Shown: positions 34,653 to 42,932 of the stretch, piece by piece
How positions within the stretch are numbered: position 1 is the first letter of the stretch
Layout of the letters: every line of letters begins with the position of its first letter
Source of the DNA: Paraburkholderia sp. D15
GTDB lineage: Bacteria; Pseudomonadota; Gammaproteobacteria; Burkholderiales; Burkholderiaceae
Reading direction: 5' to 3'
NCBI RefSeq assembly: GCF_029910215.1
Contig: NZ_CP110395.1
Span: forward strand, 3,038,001-3,102,000
Length of the DNA stretch: 64,000 nucleotides
Notes under the pieces: generated by a model
Databases searched by the model: none
What the model was told of the DNA's origin: nothing
The model's input: the letters and a program-made list of their open reading frames with translations, nothing else
Translations under genes and position numbers: made by a program

Positions 34653-35531
34653 CTAAGCCTGCAGGAAAGGAAGCACGCGTTCGAGCAGCAGCTCGGGCGC
34701 CTCTTCCGGAATGTAATGGCCGCACGGCAGCGCCTCGCCGCTCACGCGCGCCGACCACTGCCGCCATTCGGCGAGCGGTTCGAAACACTGTTCGATCACG
34801 CCTTGCGCGCCCCACAGCGCGAGAAAATCGCATGCGATCTTCTGCCCTTGCGCGAGCGACGCGCGGTCGTGTTCCAGATCGATCGTGATGCTCGCGCGGT
34901 AGTCCTCGCAGATGCCGTGCGCGGTCGCCGGGTCGCTCAGGCAGCGCAGATACTCCGCGTACGCTTGCGGCGTGAACGGCGCGAGCCCGGCGCTGCGCGC
35001 GCCGATGGTCTGCTTCAGATAGAGATCCGGGTCCGCGCGAATCAGCGTCTCCGGAAACGGCGCGGGCCGCACCAGAAAGAACCAGTGCCAGTAAGCGCGC
35101 GCGAAATCGAACGAGGTCTGTTCGTACATCGCGAGCGTCGGCGCGACGTCGAGCGTCACGAGTTTCGTCACCGCGCGCGGATGATCGAGCGCCATGCGCG
35201 CCGCCACCCGCCCGCCACGATCGTGGCCGATCACCGCGAATGCGTCGAAGCCTTGCGCCTGCATCAGCGCGACCTGATCGGCGGCCATGCGTTGCTTCGA
35301 ATAGTTGCCGTGATCCGGCGCGCCCTGCGGTTTGCCGCTGTCGCCGTAACCGCGCAGATCCGCGGCGATCACCGTGAAATGGCGCGCCAGCGTGGGCGCG
35401 ACCTTGTGCCAGATCGCGTGGGTCTGCGGGTGACCGTGCAACAGCAGCACAGCCGGGCCGTTGCCGCCGCGAATCGCGTTGATCCTGATGCCGTCGACCT
35501 CCGCCGACGCGTCCATGAACTCTGCAAACAT
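34653..35531 (-). CDS. Fluoroacetate/haloacetate dehalogenase-like alpha/beta hydrolase
   Basis: A 292-residue alpha/beta hydrolase very like fluoroacetate dehalogenases such as RPA1163. The nucleophile is Asp104 in GHDRGGR, with carboxylate-binding Arg105 and Arg108. The acid is Asp128, the histidine is His272 (GHYIPEEAPE), and the halide pocket His149, Trp150 and Tyr211 are all present. With recalled numbering these align with D110/R111/R114/D134/H155/W156/Y219/H280 of RPA1163 by constant offsets of 6 then 8. The Trp185 equivalent is absent. It is the first gene of an operon with leuCD and is divergent from a LysR gene. Activity on fluoroacetate is untested. Confidence 0.85.
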   Translation of the reverse strand: MFAEFMDASAEVDGIRINAIRGGNGPAVLLLHGHPQTHAIWHKVAPTLARHFTVIAADLRGYGDSGKPQGAPDHGNYSKQRMAADQVALMQAQGFDAFAVIGHDRGGRVAARMALDHPRAVTKLVTLDVAPTLAMYEQTSFDFARAYWHWFFLVRPAPFPETLIRADPDLYLKQTIGARSAGLAPFTPQAYAEYLRCLSDPATAHGICEDYRASITIDLEHDRASLAQGQKIACDFLALWGAQGVIEQCFEPLAEWRQWSARVSGEALPCGHYIPEEAPELLLERVLPFLQA

Positions 35532-35625
35532 CGTTGCCTCCAGTGAGTGAATGAAGTCTAATTGATGCCTGCAGCGATATGGTTTCTATTGAGGCAATCC
35601 GGAATTAACTTTTAGGAACGAATCG

Positions 35626-36528
35626 ATGGACAGTTTCTCCGACCTGAATCTGTTCGCGCTGGTCGCGCGCCATCGCAATCTGGCGGCTGCCGCGCGCGAA
35701 CTCGGCGTGACGCCGCCGTCCATCAGCAAACGTCTCGCGCAACTCGAACAGCGTCTCGGCGTGCGGCTCGTGAACCGCACCACGCGGCGCGTGAGTCTGA
35801 CGGCGGAGGGCGAGATCTATCTGGCGAACGGCTCGCGCATCCTCGACGATCTCGCCGAGCTCGAACATCTGGTCACGCAAAGCCGCGCCGAGCCGGCCGG
35901 TCTGCTGCGGGTGAATGCGTCGTTCGGATTCGGGCGTGCGCAGATCGCGCCGGCCATTTCACGCTTCAGCGAGCGCTTTCCGTCGATGAAGGTCCAGCTG
36001 CATCTGACGGACCGGCCGATGAGCCTGCAGGAAGAAGGCTTCGACCTCGGCATCCGTTTCGGCGACGTGCCGGATGCGCGCATCAACGCGCGTCTGCTGT
36101 TGAAGAACCGGCGGCTGGTGTGCGCGTCGCCCGCTTATCTGAAGCGGCACGGCGCGCCGCAAACGCCGCACGATCTCGCGCGCCACCCGTGCCTCGTGAT
36201 CCGCGAGAACGAATCGGCGTACGGCACGTGGCATTTCTCGCGCGGCAAGAAGTCGGAGACCGTCAAGGTGGATGGGCCGTTGAGCAGCAACGACGGCAGC
36301 ATCGTCACGCAATGGGCGCTGGAGGGGCGCGGCATCGCCATGCGTTCGGGGTGGGAGGTCGGCACTCACGTGCGGCAGGGCGAGCTCGTGCCGGTGTTGA
36401 ATGAATGGGCGCTGCCGAACGCGGACATCCACGCGGTTTATCTGGAGCGGCACAGTCTGTCGGCCAGGCTCCGGACGTTTATCGATTTTCTCGGCGAGGA
36501 ACTGCGCGGGCGCGTGCAGCCGTTGTAG
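35626..36528 (+). CDS. LysR-family regulator next to the dehalogenase operon
   Basis: A 300-residue LysR-type regulator with N-terminal helix-turn-helix (LNLFALVARHRNLAAAAREL, then TPPSISKRLAQLEQRLGVRL) and the periplasmic-binding-like effector domain. It belongs to the CrgA/DsdC-like subgroup by its GLLRVNASFGFGRAQIAPA hinge. Its 94-base divergent gap to the hydrolase gene makes it the probable activator of the hydrolase-leuC-leuD operon. The inducer would be a pathway acid. Confidence 0.92.
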   Translation: MDSFSDLNLFALVARHRNLAAAARELGVTPPSISKRLAQLEQRLGVRLVNRTTRRVSLTAEGEIYLANGSRILDDLAELEHLVTQSRAEPAGLLRVNASFGFGRAQIAPAISRFSERFPSMKVQLHLTDRPMSLQEEGFDLGIRFGDVPDARINARLLLKNRRLVCASPAYLKRHGAPQTPHDLARHPCLVIRENESAYGTWHFSRGKKSETVKVDGPLSSNDGSIVTQWALEGRGIAMRSGWEVGTHVRQGELVPVLNEWALPNADIHAVYLERHSLSARLRTFIDFLGEELRGRVQPL

Positions 36529-36541
36529 TGCGCCGCCGCTT

Positions 36542-36964
36542 TCAGCGCTCGCAGCGCACGTCCTGCCGGCGCACCTGGATAATCACCGGATACGTGCCGT
36601 GATCGAGCTCGACGCGCGCGACCACCGCCATCGTCGTATCGTCGACATCGTCATACACGCTGACTTCCTCGTTGCGCAGATTGGTCACACCGGTGCAGCC
36701 GGATGCGCGGCCTTCGTCGGAGACCTTGCAGTTGATCGGGTTGTCGGCGATATAGCGGTAGCGATCGCGCTCGGGCGTCGCCAGATACTCGTGAAAGCTC
36801 AGCGCCGCGCCGCCGACGCCGGTCACATAGCCGATCGCGCATTGCAGTTTCGGTGTGCCGCCGGCGGACGAGGCTTGCGCCAGCGCGGCGCCGCTGAAGG
36901 TCGCGGCGAGCGCGACGAACGCGGTGAGAGCGAGACTACGGGTCGAGGCAGAAAGAGATTTCAT
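36542..36964 (-). CDS. Small exported protein of unknown function
   Basis: A 140-residue protein with a signal peptide (RSLALTAFVALAATFSGAAL, cleavage after ALA). The mature part has four cysteines (LQCAIGY, INCKVSD, SGCTGV, VRCER) that could form two disulfides, and DVDDTTMAVVARVELDHG near the end. The ATG at 36964 fits the signal. It converges with the LysR gene (13-base gap). Function unknown. Confidence 0.75.
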   Translation of the reverse strand: MKSLSASTRSLALTAFVALAATFSGAALAQASSAGGTPKLQCAIGYVTGVGGAALSFHEYLATPERDRYRYIADNPINCKVSDEGRASGCTGVTNLRNEEVSVYDDVDDTTMAVVARVELDHGTYPVIIQVRRQDVRCER

Positions 36965-37105
36965 CGCGCGGTTCAGGCCGGTCAGGATCGAAGTACTGGA
37001 TTGTAATGGCAGGTGGACGACGAGGTCGTGGCGCCGCCCCGTTCCCGTACAATGGCCCGCTTTAAATCCGCCGCCAGACCGTCTTTCGCGTCGCCTTCTT
37101 TCGCC

Positions 37106-38683
37106 ATGAATCACGACATCGATCCCGCCATCGAACGAACCCTCGCCACGGCGCAACAGCATTTCGCGGCCGGACAATTCGACGACGCCGCGCGTTTGCT
37201 GCGCGAGATCGTGGCGAACTTTCCCGATCATGGCGAGGCGCATGAAGGTCTCGGCTATATCGCCGCGAAACAGGGCGACCCGGCGCGTGCGGCCACGCAT
37301 TTGCTGAAGGCGGCGGAGCACATGCCGATGTCCGTCGAACAGTTGAATCTCGCCGCCGATGTCTGCCGGCTCGCGCAGCGGCACGACGACGCGCGCACGC
37401 TGCTCGAACGCTGTATCGCCCGTGAGCCCAACCACGTCGGTTCGCTGCACGGCCTCGCGATGTCGCTGATCCAGTTGGGCGAACTGGAGGCGGCGCTGGA
37501 ACACATGACGCGGCTGTGCCGGCTCCAGCCGCAATCCGCCGAGGCGCAGTACAACCTCGGCACCCTGCTCGGCACGATGCGCCGCCATGACGACGAACTC
37601 GACGCCTACCGGCGCGCGATCGCGATCAACCCGCGCTTCGTGAACGCGTACGTGAATCTCGGCGTCGCGCTGCGCGATCTGCGGCGCTTCGACGAGGCCT
37701 TGCAGCAGTTCAAGAAAGCGCTCTCGCTCGATCCGAACGACGCCGGCGCCCGCACCAATCGCGCGCAGACGAATCTGCTGCTCGGCGAATTCGAGCATGG
37801 CTGGCGCGAATACGAATGGCGCTGGCGTGACGGCACGCAGAACCACGGCTTCGCGCAGAACACGCAATGGACCGGCAGCCAGCCGATCGGCGGCAAGACC
37901 GTGTTTGTGCACCATGAACAGGGATTCGGCGACACGCTGCAGTTTCTGCGCTTCGTCCGCAGACTCGACGCGGCCGGCGCACGCGTCGTATTGCGCGTGC
38001 AGGACGCGCTCGTGCCGCTGCTGCGCGGCACGCCCGGCGTCGCGGACGTGATCGGCGAAACCGCGGAAACGCCCGCTTTCGACTTTCATATTCCGATGCT
38101 CAGCCTGCCCGCCGCGCTGAAGCTTCGCGCGGACGATCTCGGTGTGGCCGCGCCCTACATTCACGCCGACCCCGCGCGGTTGCCGCAATGGGACGAGCTG
38201 TTCGCGGATCACACCAGGCGGCCGGCGATCGGCATCGTGTGGTCGGGCAGCCGCACGCATCTGAACGACCGCCAGCGTTCGATGTCGCTCGACGAACTCG
38301 CGCCGCTGCTCGATGCGAACGCGCAGTTCTTCTCGCTGCAGCCGGATATCCGCGAACGGGACCATGCACGCCTCGCGGAACTCGATCGACGCGGCGTGCT
38401 GCGCGACGTCGGCGGCCGGCTCACGTCGTTTGCCGACACTGCCGCGCTGATCGCGCGACTCGATCTCGTGATCACCGTCGACACGGCCGTCGCGCATCTG
38501 GCGGGCGCGCTCGGCAAGCCGGTGTGGATCGCGCTGCCGTTCATGCCCGACTGGCGCTGGCAACTCGACCGGCACGACAGCCCGTGGTATGCGCAGGCGC
38601 GGCTGTTCCGGCAGACGAAGCAGCACGACTGGTCGACGGTTGTCGGCGCGCTGCGCGACGCGGTCGATGCGTTAAAGACATAG
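37106..38683 (+). CDS. TPR protein with GT9-like C-terminal domain
   Basis: A 525-residue cytoplasmic protein. Residues 5-240 hold about seven tetratricopeptide repeats (for example EAQYNLGTLLGTMRRHDDEL and NAYVNLGVALRDLRRFDEAL). Residues 255-520 resemble heptosyltransferase-type (GT9) folds: FVHHEQGFGDTLQFLRFVRR and ITVDTAVAHLAGALGKPVWI. Such proteins are common in Burkholderiaceae and may glycosylate proteins or cell-surface material. The ATG at 37106 begins the conserved region; an upstream in-frame start would add 18 residues. Acceptor and donor are unknown. Confidence 0.82.
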   Translation: MNHDIDPAIERTLATAQQHFAAGQFDDAARLLREIVANFPDHGEAHEGLGYIAAKQGDPARAATHLLKAAEHMPMSVEQLNLAADVCRLAQRHDDARTLLERCIAREPNHVGSLHGLAMSLIQLGELEAALEHMTRLCRLQPQSAEAQYNLGTLLGTMRRHDDELDAYRRAIAINPRFVNAYVNLGVALRDLRRFDEALQQFKKALSLDPNDAGARTNRAQTNLLLGEFEHGWREYEWRWRDGTQNHGFAQNTQWTGSQPIGGKTVFVHHEQGFGDTLQFLRFVRRLDAAGARVVLRVQDALVPLLRGTPGVADVIGETAETPAFDFHIPMLSLPAALKLRADDLGVAAPYIHADPARLPQWDELFADHTRRPAIGIVWSGSRTHLNDRQRSMSLDELAPLLDANAQFFSLQPDIRERDHARLAELDRRGVLRDVGGRLTSFADTAALIARLDLVITVDTAVAHLAGALGKPVWIALPFMPDWRWQLDRHDSPWYAQARLFRQTKQHDWSTVVGALRDAVDALKT

Positions 38684-38770
38684 CGAACGGGTCGAGTCTC
38701 TACGGTGAACGCTGCGACACCGTTCGACGCGGAGTTCACTTCATCGCCCTATACGCATGCCGCCTCTGGT

Positions 38771-39730
38771 TTATTTGCGCGTCTTCCGCTGCGGCGCGCG
38801 CACGCCGCCCAACTCCGTTTCGTCGAGAAAATACTCGCGGTTATCCGCGAGCCGCTCGACCATGAAATCGATGAACGTACGCACCCGCAGCGGCTGTTCG
38901 GTTCGATGCGCGTAGTAGATATACATCGCGCCGTACACGGTGACATGTTGCGTCAACAACGGTACGAGCCGCCCGCCACGAATATGCGGCGCCGCATTGA
39001 AACTGCCGAGCTGCCCGATGCCGAGCCCCGACAACACCGCCTGCGTTTCCAGCTCCGTGTCGTTCACGCAGACGGCGGGCGGCACGTCGCGATACACGAT
39101 CTCGTCGCCGATGCCGAACTGCCATTGCGCGAGCTTGCCCGTATTCGCGCGCCGATAACCGGTGCAGCGATGCCGCGCCAGGTCGTCGATGGTGCGCGGC
39201 GCGCCATGCCGCTCGATATAGCCGGGCGACGCGCACACGATCAGCTGGATCGGCAACAGCCGGCGCGCGATCGACCCGGCCGCCGGCGGCGGCCCGCCAC
39301 GAAAGCCGACGTCGGCGCGCTCGGTCACGAGATCGGTGAAATGGTCGTCGAACTGGACTTCGAGCCGCACGTGCGGATACAGCCGCTGGAACGCCTCGAA
39401 GTGCGGCCACAGCACCGGCATGCCGAACGCGCGCGGCGCGCTCACGCGCAGCAGGCCATCCACTTCTTCCTTGGACCGACGCGCGTCGCCGAGCGCGGAC
39501 GCGAGGATCGCCAGCGCGGGCTGCACGCTGTCGAACAGGCGCTGGCCCTCCTCGGTCAGACTCAGCTTGCGGGTGGTGCGATGAAACAGCCGCACGCCCA
39601 GTTCCTTTTCGAGTTGCATCACCGCGTGGCTCGCGGCCTGCGGCGAGATGCCCTGATCGACGGCCGCGCGCCGCAGACTGCCCAGCGTGGCGGCACGCAC
39701 GAAGGTGGTGATCGCCCGGACTTCGTTCAT
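38771..39730 (-). CDS. LysR-family regulator
   Basis: A 319-residue LysR-type regulator. The helix-turn-helix is MNEVRAITTFVRAATLGSLR with SPQAASHAVMQLEKELGVRL, followed by the effector domain of the CrgA/DsdC-like group. The start at 39730 follows family practice; an upstream start would add 7 residues. It is divergent from an SDR gene 121 bases away, with an inverted repeat between them, and so probably controls it. The C-terminal tail (RAPQRKTRK) is basic. Confidence 0.9.
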   Translation of the reverse strand: MNEVRAITTFVRAATLGSLRRAAVDQGISPQAASHAVMQLEKELGVRLFHRTTRKLSLTEEGQRLFDSVQPALAILASALGDARRSKEEVDGLLRVSAPRAFGMPVLWPHFEAFQRLYPHVRLEVQFDDHFTDLVTERADVGFRGGPPPAAGSIARRLLPIQLIVCASPGYIERHGAPRTIDDLARHRCTGYRRANTGKLAQWQFGIGDEIVYRDVPPAVCVNDTELETQAVLSGLGIGQLGSFNAAPHIRGGRLVPLLTQHVTVYGAMYIYYAHRTEQPLRVRTFIDFMVERLADNREYFLDETELGGVRAPQRKTRK

Positions 39731-39770
39731 CGCCGCCCTCCCGATTCGCAAATAAAAATTGATTATGAGT

Positions 39771-39788
39771 CTAGCAATTGACGGCTAG
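39771..39788. promoter_or_regulatory. CTAGC-N8-GCTAG inverted repeat, probable LysR operator
   Basis: CTAGC and GCTAG flank AATTGACG in the gap between the LysR and SDR genes. The size and position fit a LysR-type binding site controlling both genes. Confidence 0.5.
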
Positions 39789-39851
39789 TTCGTGTCAGTC
39801 CGCGCCCCTACCATGGCCTCACTTCAACCGACGACACGCAGGAGCGACATC

Positions 39852-40721
39852 ATGGCCGACACCCCACGCGGTGGATTCAAGAAAGTCTGGTTCATTACCG
39901 GCGCATCGCGCGGCATCGGCGCGCTGATCGCCGGAGCCGCGCTCGCGGATGGCAATGCGGTGGTGGCCGCCGGACGCAATGTCGCGGCGATCGTCGAGCG
40001 GCTGGGTGCCGGTCGGGATACGTCGGCCACGTTGCTGCCGGTCGCGCTCGACGTCACCGACGAAGGCGAGGCCAAGGCAGCGGTCCACGCCGCGATGGAA
40101 AAATTCGGCCGCATCGACGTGCTGGTCAACAACGCGGGCTTCGGCCTGCTGGGCGCGATCGAGGAGTCCACCGACGCGGACGTGCGCCGCATGTACGACA
40201 CCAACGTGTTCGGCCTGCTGAACGTCACGCGCGCGGTGCTGCCCGTCATGCGCGCGCAACGCGCGGGACACGTGATCAATATCTCGTCGATCGGCGGCTA
40301 CCGGGCCGCGGCCGGTTTCGGCGCGTATTCGTCGACGAAGTTCGCGGTCGAGGGCATCACCGAATCGCTGCACGCCGAACTGAAGCCGCTCGGCATCCAC
40401 GCGACGGTCGTCGAACCAGGCTATTTCCGCACCGATTTTCTCGATGCCTCGTCGCTGGTCACGGCGCCGCACGTGATCGACGATTACGACGCAACCTCGG
40501 GCGCGGTGCGCCGCCGTGCAACGCAAATGAACCACAACCAGCCGGGCGATCCGCAAAAACTGGCCGCCGCGATGATCGAGCTGGTGGCCGCCGACGCGCC
40601 GCCGCTGCGCCTGCCGCTCGGCACCGACACGCTCGCCGCGATCGAAGCGAAAAACGCGTATGTCGCGCAGGAAATGGCGGCGTGGCGGCGCCTGTCGGCA
40701 TCGACGGATTTCGCGGCGTGA
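39852..40721 (+). CDS. SDR-family oxidoreductase
   Basis: A 289-residue classical short-chain dehydrogenase. TGASRGIGALIAGAAL binds NAD(P); NNAGFGLLGAIEE and the catalytic YSSTKFAVEGITESL (Tyr-x3-Lys) are intact, with NISSIGG supplying the serine. It resembles enzymes often annotated as oxidoreductase/retinol-dehydrogenase-like. The ATG at 39852 is chosen to start with MADTPRGG. The gene ends before a strong terminator. Substrate unknown; induction by the divergent LysR protein is likely. Confidence 0.9.
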   Translation: MADTPRGGFKKVWFITGASRGIGALIAGAALADGNAVVAAGRNVAAIVERLGAGRDTSATLLPVALDVTDEGEAKAAVHAAMEKFGRIDVLVNNAGFGLLGAIEESTDADVRRMYDTNVFGLLNVTRAVLPVMRAQRAGHVINISSIGGYRAAAGFGAYSSTKFAVEGITESLHAELKPLGIHATVVEPGYFRTDFLDASSLVTAPHVIDDYDATSGAVRRRATQMNHNQPGDPQKLAAAMIELVAADAPPLRLPLGTDTLAAIEAKNAYVAQEMAAWRRLSASTDFAA

Positions 40722-40802
40722 GCGGAAGGGGCTGTCTGGCGGCCTCGGCAACCCAAGCAAAATAAGCGACGCGCTTCACGCAAGCCACGTCGCCGATATG
40801 CA

Positions 40803-40840
40803 GCGGCCGTGCCCTCACCCGGGGCACGGCCGCTTCATTT
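40803..40840 (+). terminator. Rho-independent terminator after the SDR gene
   Basis: GCGGCCGTGCCC and GGGCACGGCCGC are perfect 12-base arms around TCACCCG, followed by TTCATTT. It closes the SDR transcript upstream of the rcnB-like gene. Confidence 0.8.
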
Positions 40841-40933
40841 GTGCGATTATTGGCCGGCGTCGGCCTTTGGGCGACCCTGCCCCGGCCACGTCGAACAACG
40901 GATAGTTCGTGACACTCTCTTCGAGGCGTAGCC

Positions 40934-41293
40934 ATGAAACCAGTCATCGCACCGCTTGTTGTCGCCGCTCTTCTCGGCACTTCGGTGGCCGCTTTCGCAC
41001 AACCCCATAACGACGATCACCATGGCGGTCCGCCGCACGGCGCGCGCGGACACGGCGCGCCGCACGAGGCCGACGCCAGCCGCCCCGGCGGTCCGATTCC
41101 TCATAGCGACTGGCACAAGGGCGAGCGGCTGCCCACCGAATATCGCGACCACAACTACGTGGTCGACGACTGGCGCGAGCATGGACTGCATGCGCCGCCG
41201 CGCGGCTATCAGTGGGTCGGTGTGAACGGCGACTATGTGCTGGCCGCCGTCGCGAGCGGTGTGATCGCGGACGTCCTGCTGTCCGGTCACTGA
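40934..41293 (+). CDS. RcnB-family periplasmic protein
   Basis: A 119-residue exported protein with a signal peptide (VVAALLGTSVAAFA) and a histidine-rich segment (HNDDHHGGPPHGARGHG). The C-terminal part, from RDHNYVVDDW to RGYQWVGVNGDYVL, is the RcnB/NipR-type domain linked to nickel and cobalt homeostasis. It is probably periplasmic. The ATG follows GAGGCGTAGCC. It sits alone between a terminator and a small membrane-protein gene on the opposite strand. Confidence 0.85.
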   Translation: MKPVIAPLVVAALLGTSVAAFAQPHNDDHHGGPPHGARGHGAPHEADASRPGGPIPHSDWHKGERLPTEYRDHNYVVDDWREHGLHAPPRGYQWVGVNGDYVLAAVASGVIADVLLSGH

Positions 41294-41332
41294 CCGGTAC
41301 GCCGGCGGGGCCCGCCGTCCGGCACGGCCACG

Positions 41333-41518
41333 CTACCTGTTGCGCTGATGCGCGCGGCTCGCGCGCCAGCGCAGCACGCCGTTCACCAGCACCGCGAAGG
41401 CCGCGGTGCCCGCATAACCGGCGACGCGAATCGCGTCTTCGCCCGGCAGACGCCACATCAACAGCGTGATCGCCGCGAGCGTCGCCAGCACGGCCAGAAA
41501 CCGGATCAGCCATTTCAT
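41333..41518 (-). CDS. Small membrane protein, hypothetical
   Basis: A 61-residue protein starting MKWLIRFLAVLATLAAI and holding two hydrophobic segments (about 4-21 and 31-47), with a basic end (RWRASRAHQRNR). An upstream in-frame start would add 19 residues, but the ATG at 41518 puts a hydrophobic helix right after the start. It has no recognisable relatives from memory and no obvious partner gene. Coding status is likely but unproven. Confidence 0.5.
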   Translation of the reverse strand: MKWLIRFLAVLATLAAITLLMWRLPGEDAIRVAGYAGTAAFAVLVNGVLRWRASRAHQRNR

Positions 41519-41756
41519 CCGCAGTCTCCGCGTCCGATGGATGGTGGATACAAGCGTCGCGTCGGCATCGCGCATTCACGTTCGATGCCGACGGCCCCTC
41601 GTTCCAGCATACCCACCCGGCCGGCAAAAACAATTCGCGGCTAACCCGATGCGGTGCGCCTCACGCCTCACGCCTCGCGCCTCACGCCTCGCGGATATTG
41701 CAGCTTCTTCCTGCATCCAGCGAGCGCTCGCGCGGCACATCACGCCCAGCCACCCG

Positions 41757-42665
41757 TCACGCGCCCGCCCCTCTGCCGCTGCCTTGCGCCTGCTCCAACA
41801 CGAAGTCGATGAAGGTCGACGCCGCGCGCGTATGGTGCCGGTTCGGCATGTACAGCATGTACATATGCGTGCCGAAAATGCTCAGCCGCCATTCGTCGAG
41901 CGCGGTCACGACCGCGCCGCGCGCCAGATCGTCCTGCACCACGTAATCGGGCACGAGCCCGACGCCCAGCCCCGCGAGTATCGCGTCGCGCAGAAACAGA
42001 AAGTTCTCGGAGATCAGCGTCGGTTCGAGCAGCACCTCGTGCCGTTCGTCGCGCCAATAGGCCGCCACGCGCAGTTGCCGCCCGACCACCGCCGAAGTGA
42101 TCAGCGGCGCGGTGCGCAGCTCGTCGAGCGCGACCGGCATGCCATGGCTCGCCGCGAACGCGGGCGAAGCGCAGGCGACGTAGCGCACCGGCCCCATGTC
42201 GCGCGCCACCAGGTTTTGCGGCGGCTCGGACATCACGCGCACGGCGATGTCGATTTCGTCGCGCATCAGGTCCTCGACGCGGTTCTCGAACATCACGTCC
42301 AGCACGATGCCCGGATACAGACGCTTGAACGCGATCAGCCACTCCGACATCACGAGTTGCCCGTAACCGCTCGGCACGCTCAGCCGCACGCGCCCCTGCA
42401 GACTCTGGCCGAGCGTGGCGACCGATTCGCGCGCGGCCAGCAGCGCGTTCTGGATCGCGCGGCCGTGTTCGACCAGTTGCAGGCCGATCTCGGTCGGCTC
42501 GACCCGGCGCGTGGTGCGCCTCACCAGTTGCAGACCGATCGACCGCTCCAGCTGGTTCAGGTGGTAGCTGACGTTCGCGCGGCTCATTTTCAGGCGGCGC
42601 GCGGCCTCGCTCAGGTTGCCCGCGTCGAGAATGTCCACCAGCAAGGTCAGCGAATTGACGTCCAC
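41757..42665 (-). CDS. LysR-family regulator of the Pim-like operon
   Basis: A 302-residue LysR-type regulator, with the helix-turn-helix in SLTLLVDILDAGNLSEAARR and MSRANVSYHLNQLERSIGL, and a CrgA-like effector domain. The start is GTG, preceded by GGGGAG at about 7 bases. It is divergent from the FadB/PimF-like gene. Its own promoter has a GTCAAAA-type palindrome. It probably controls the beta-oxidation genes in response to an acyl or dicarboxylic acid. Confidence 0.9.
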   Translation of the reverse strand: MDVNSLTLLVDILDAGNLSEAARRLKMSRANVSYHLNQLERSIGLQLVRRTTRRVEPTEIGLQLVEHGRAIQNALLAARESVATLGQSLQGRVRLSVPSGYGQLVMSEWLIAFKRLYPGIVLDVMFENRVEDLMRDEIDIAVRVMSEPPQNLVARDMGPVRYVACASPAFAASHGMPVALDELRTAPLITSAVVGRQLRVAAYWRDERHEVLLEPTLISENFLFLRDAILAGLGVGLVPDYVVQDDLARGAVVTALDEWRLSIFGTHMYMLYMPNRHHTRAASTFIDFVLEQAQGSGRGAGA

Positions 42666-42688
42666 GTTGTCTCCCCAAGACGGCCTTT

Positions 42689-42705
42689 GTCAAAACAATT
42701 TTGAC
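42689..42705. promoter_or_regulatory. GTCAAAA-CAA-TTTTGAC palindrome, LysR operator
   Basis: Perfect 7-base arms with a 3-base centre lie 24 bases before the LysR GTG. The sequence is AT-rich in a GC-rich setting, fits the T-N11-A form of LysR sites, and is followed by a further GACAGTCTGTC palindrome. Confidence 0.6.
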
Positions 42706-42800
42706 AGTCTGTCAACCGGCCATGGGATTGTCAATGAACCTTGACCGCCGCACAATCTTCAGGATCGCGGCGGCCGGTGTGCGCGCGCCTTGCGCGCCTT

Positions 42801-42860
42801 GCGCGTTGAAGCGCGTTGAAGCGCGTTGAAGCGCGTTGAAGCGCGCTTAAGCACGTTGTA
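42801..42860. repeat. 10-bp tandem repeat upstream of the Pim-like operon
   Basis: GCGCGTTGAA occurs four times exactly (42801-42840), followed by two degenerate units (GCGCGCTTAA, GCACGTTGTA). The period equals one helical turn, so a repeated protein contact on one DNA face is possible. Slippage may vary its number. It lies 73 bases before the start of the first operon gene. Confidence 0.85.
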
Positions 42861-42932
42861 GCCCATTCAGCCGTGCACACCGGCGCGCAGCCTGCCCAAA
42901 TTCCAGAACACCCAGCCTCGGAGACGATAACC

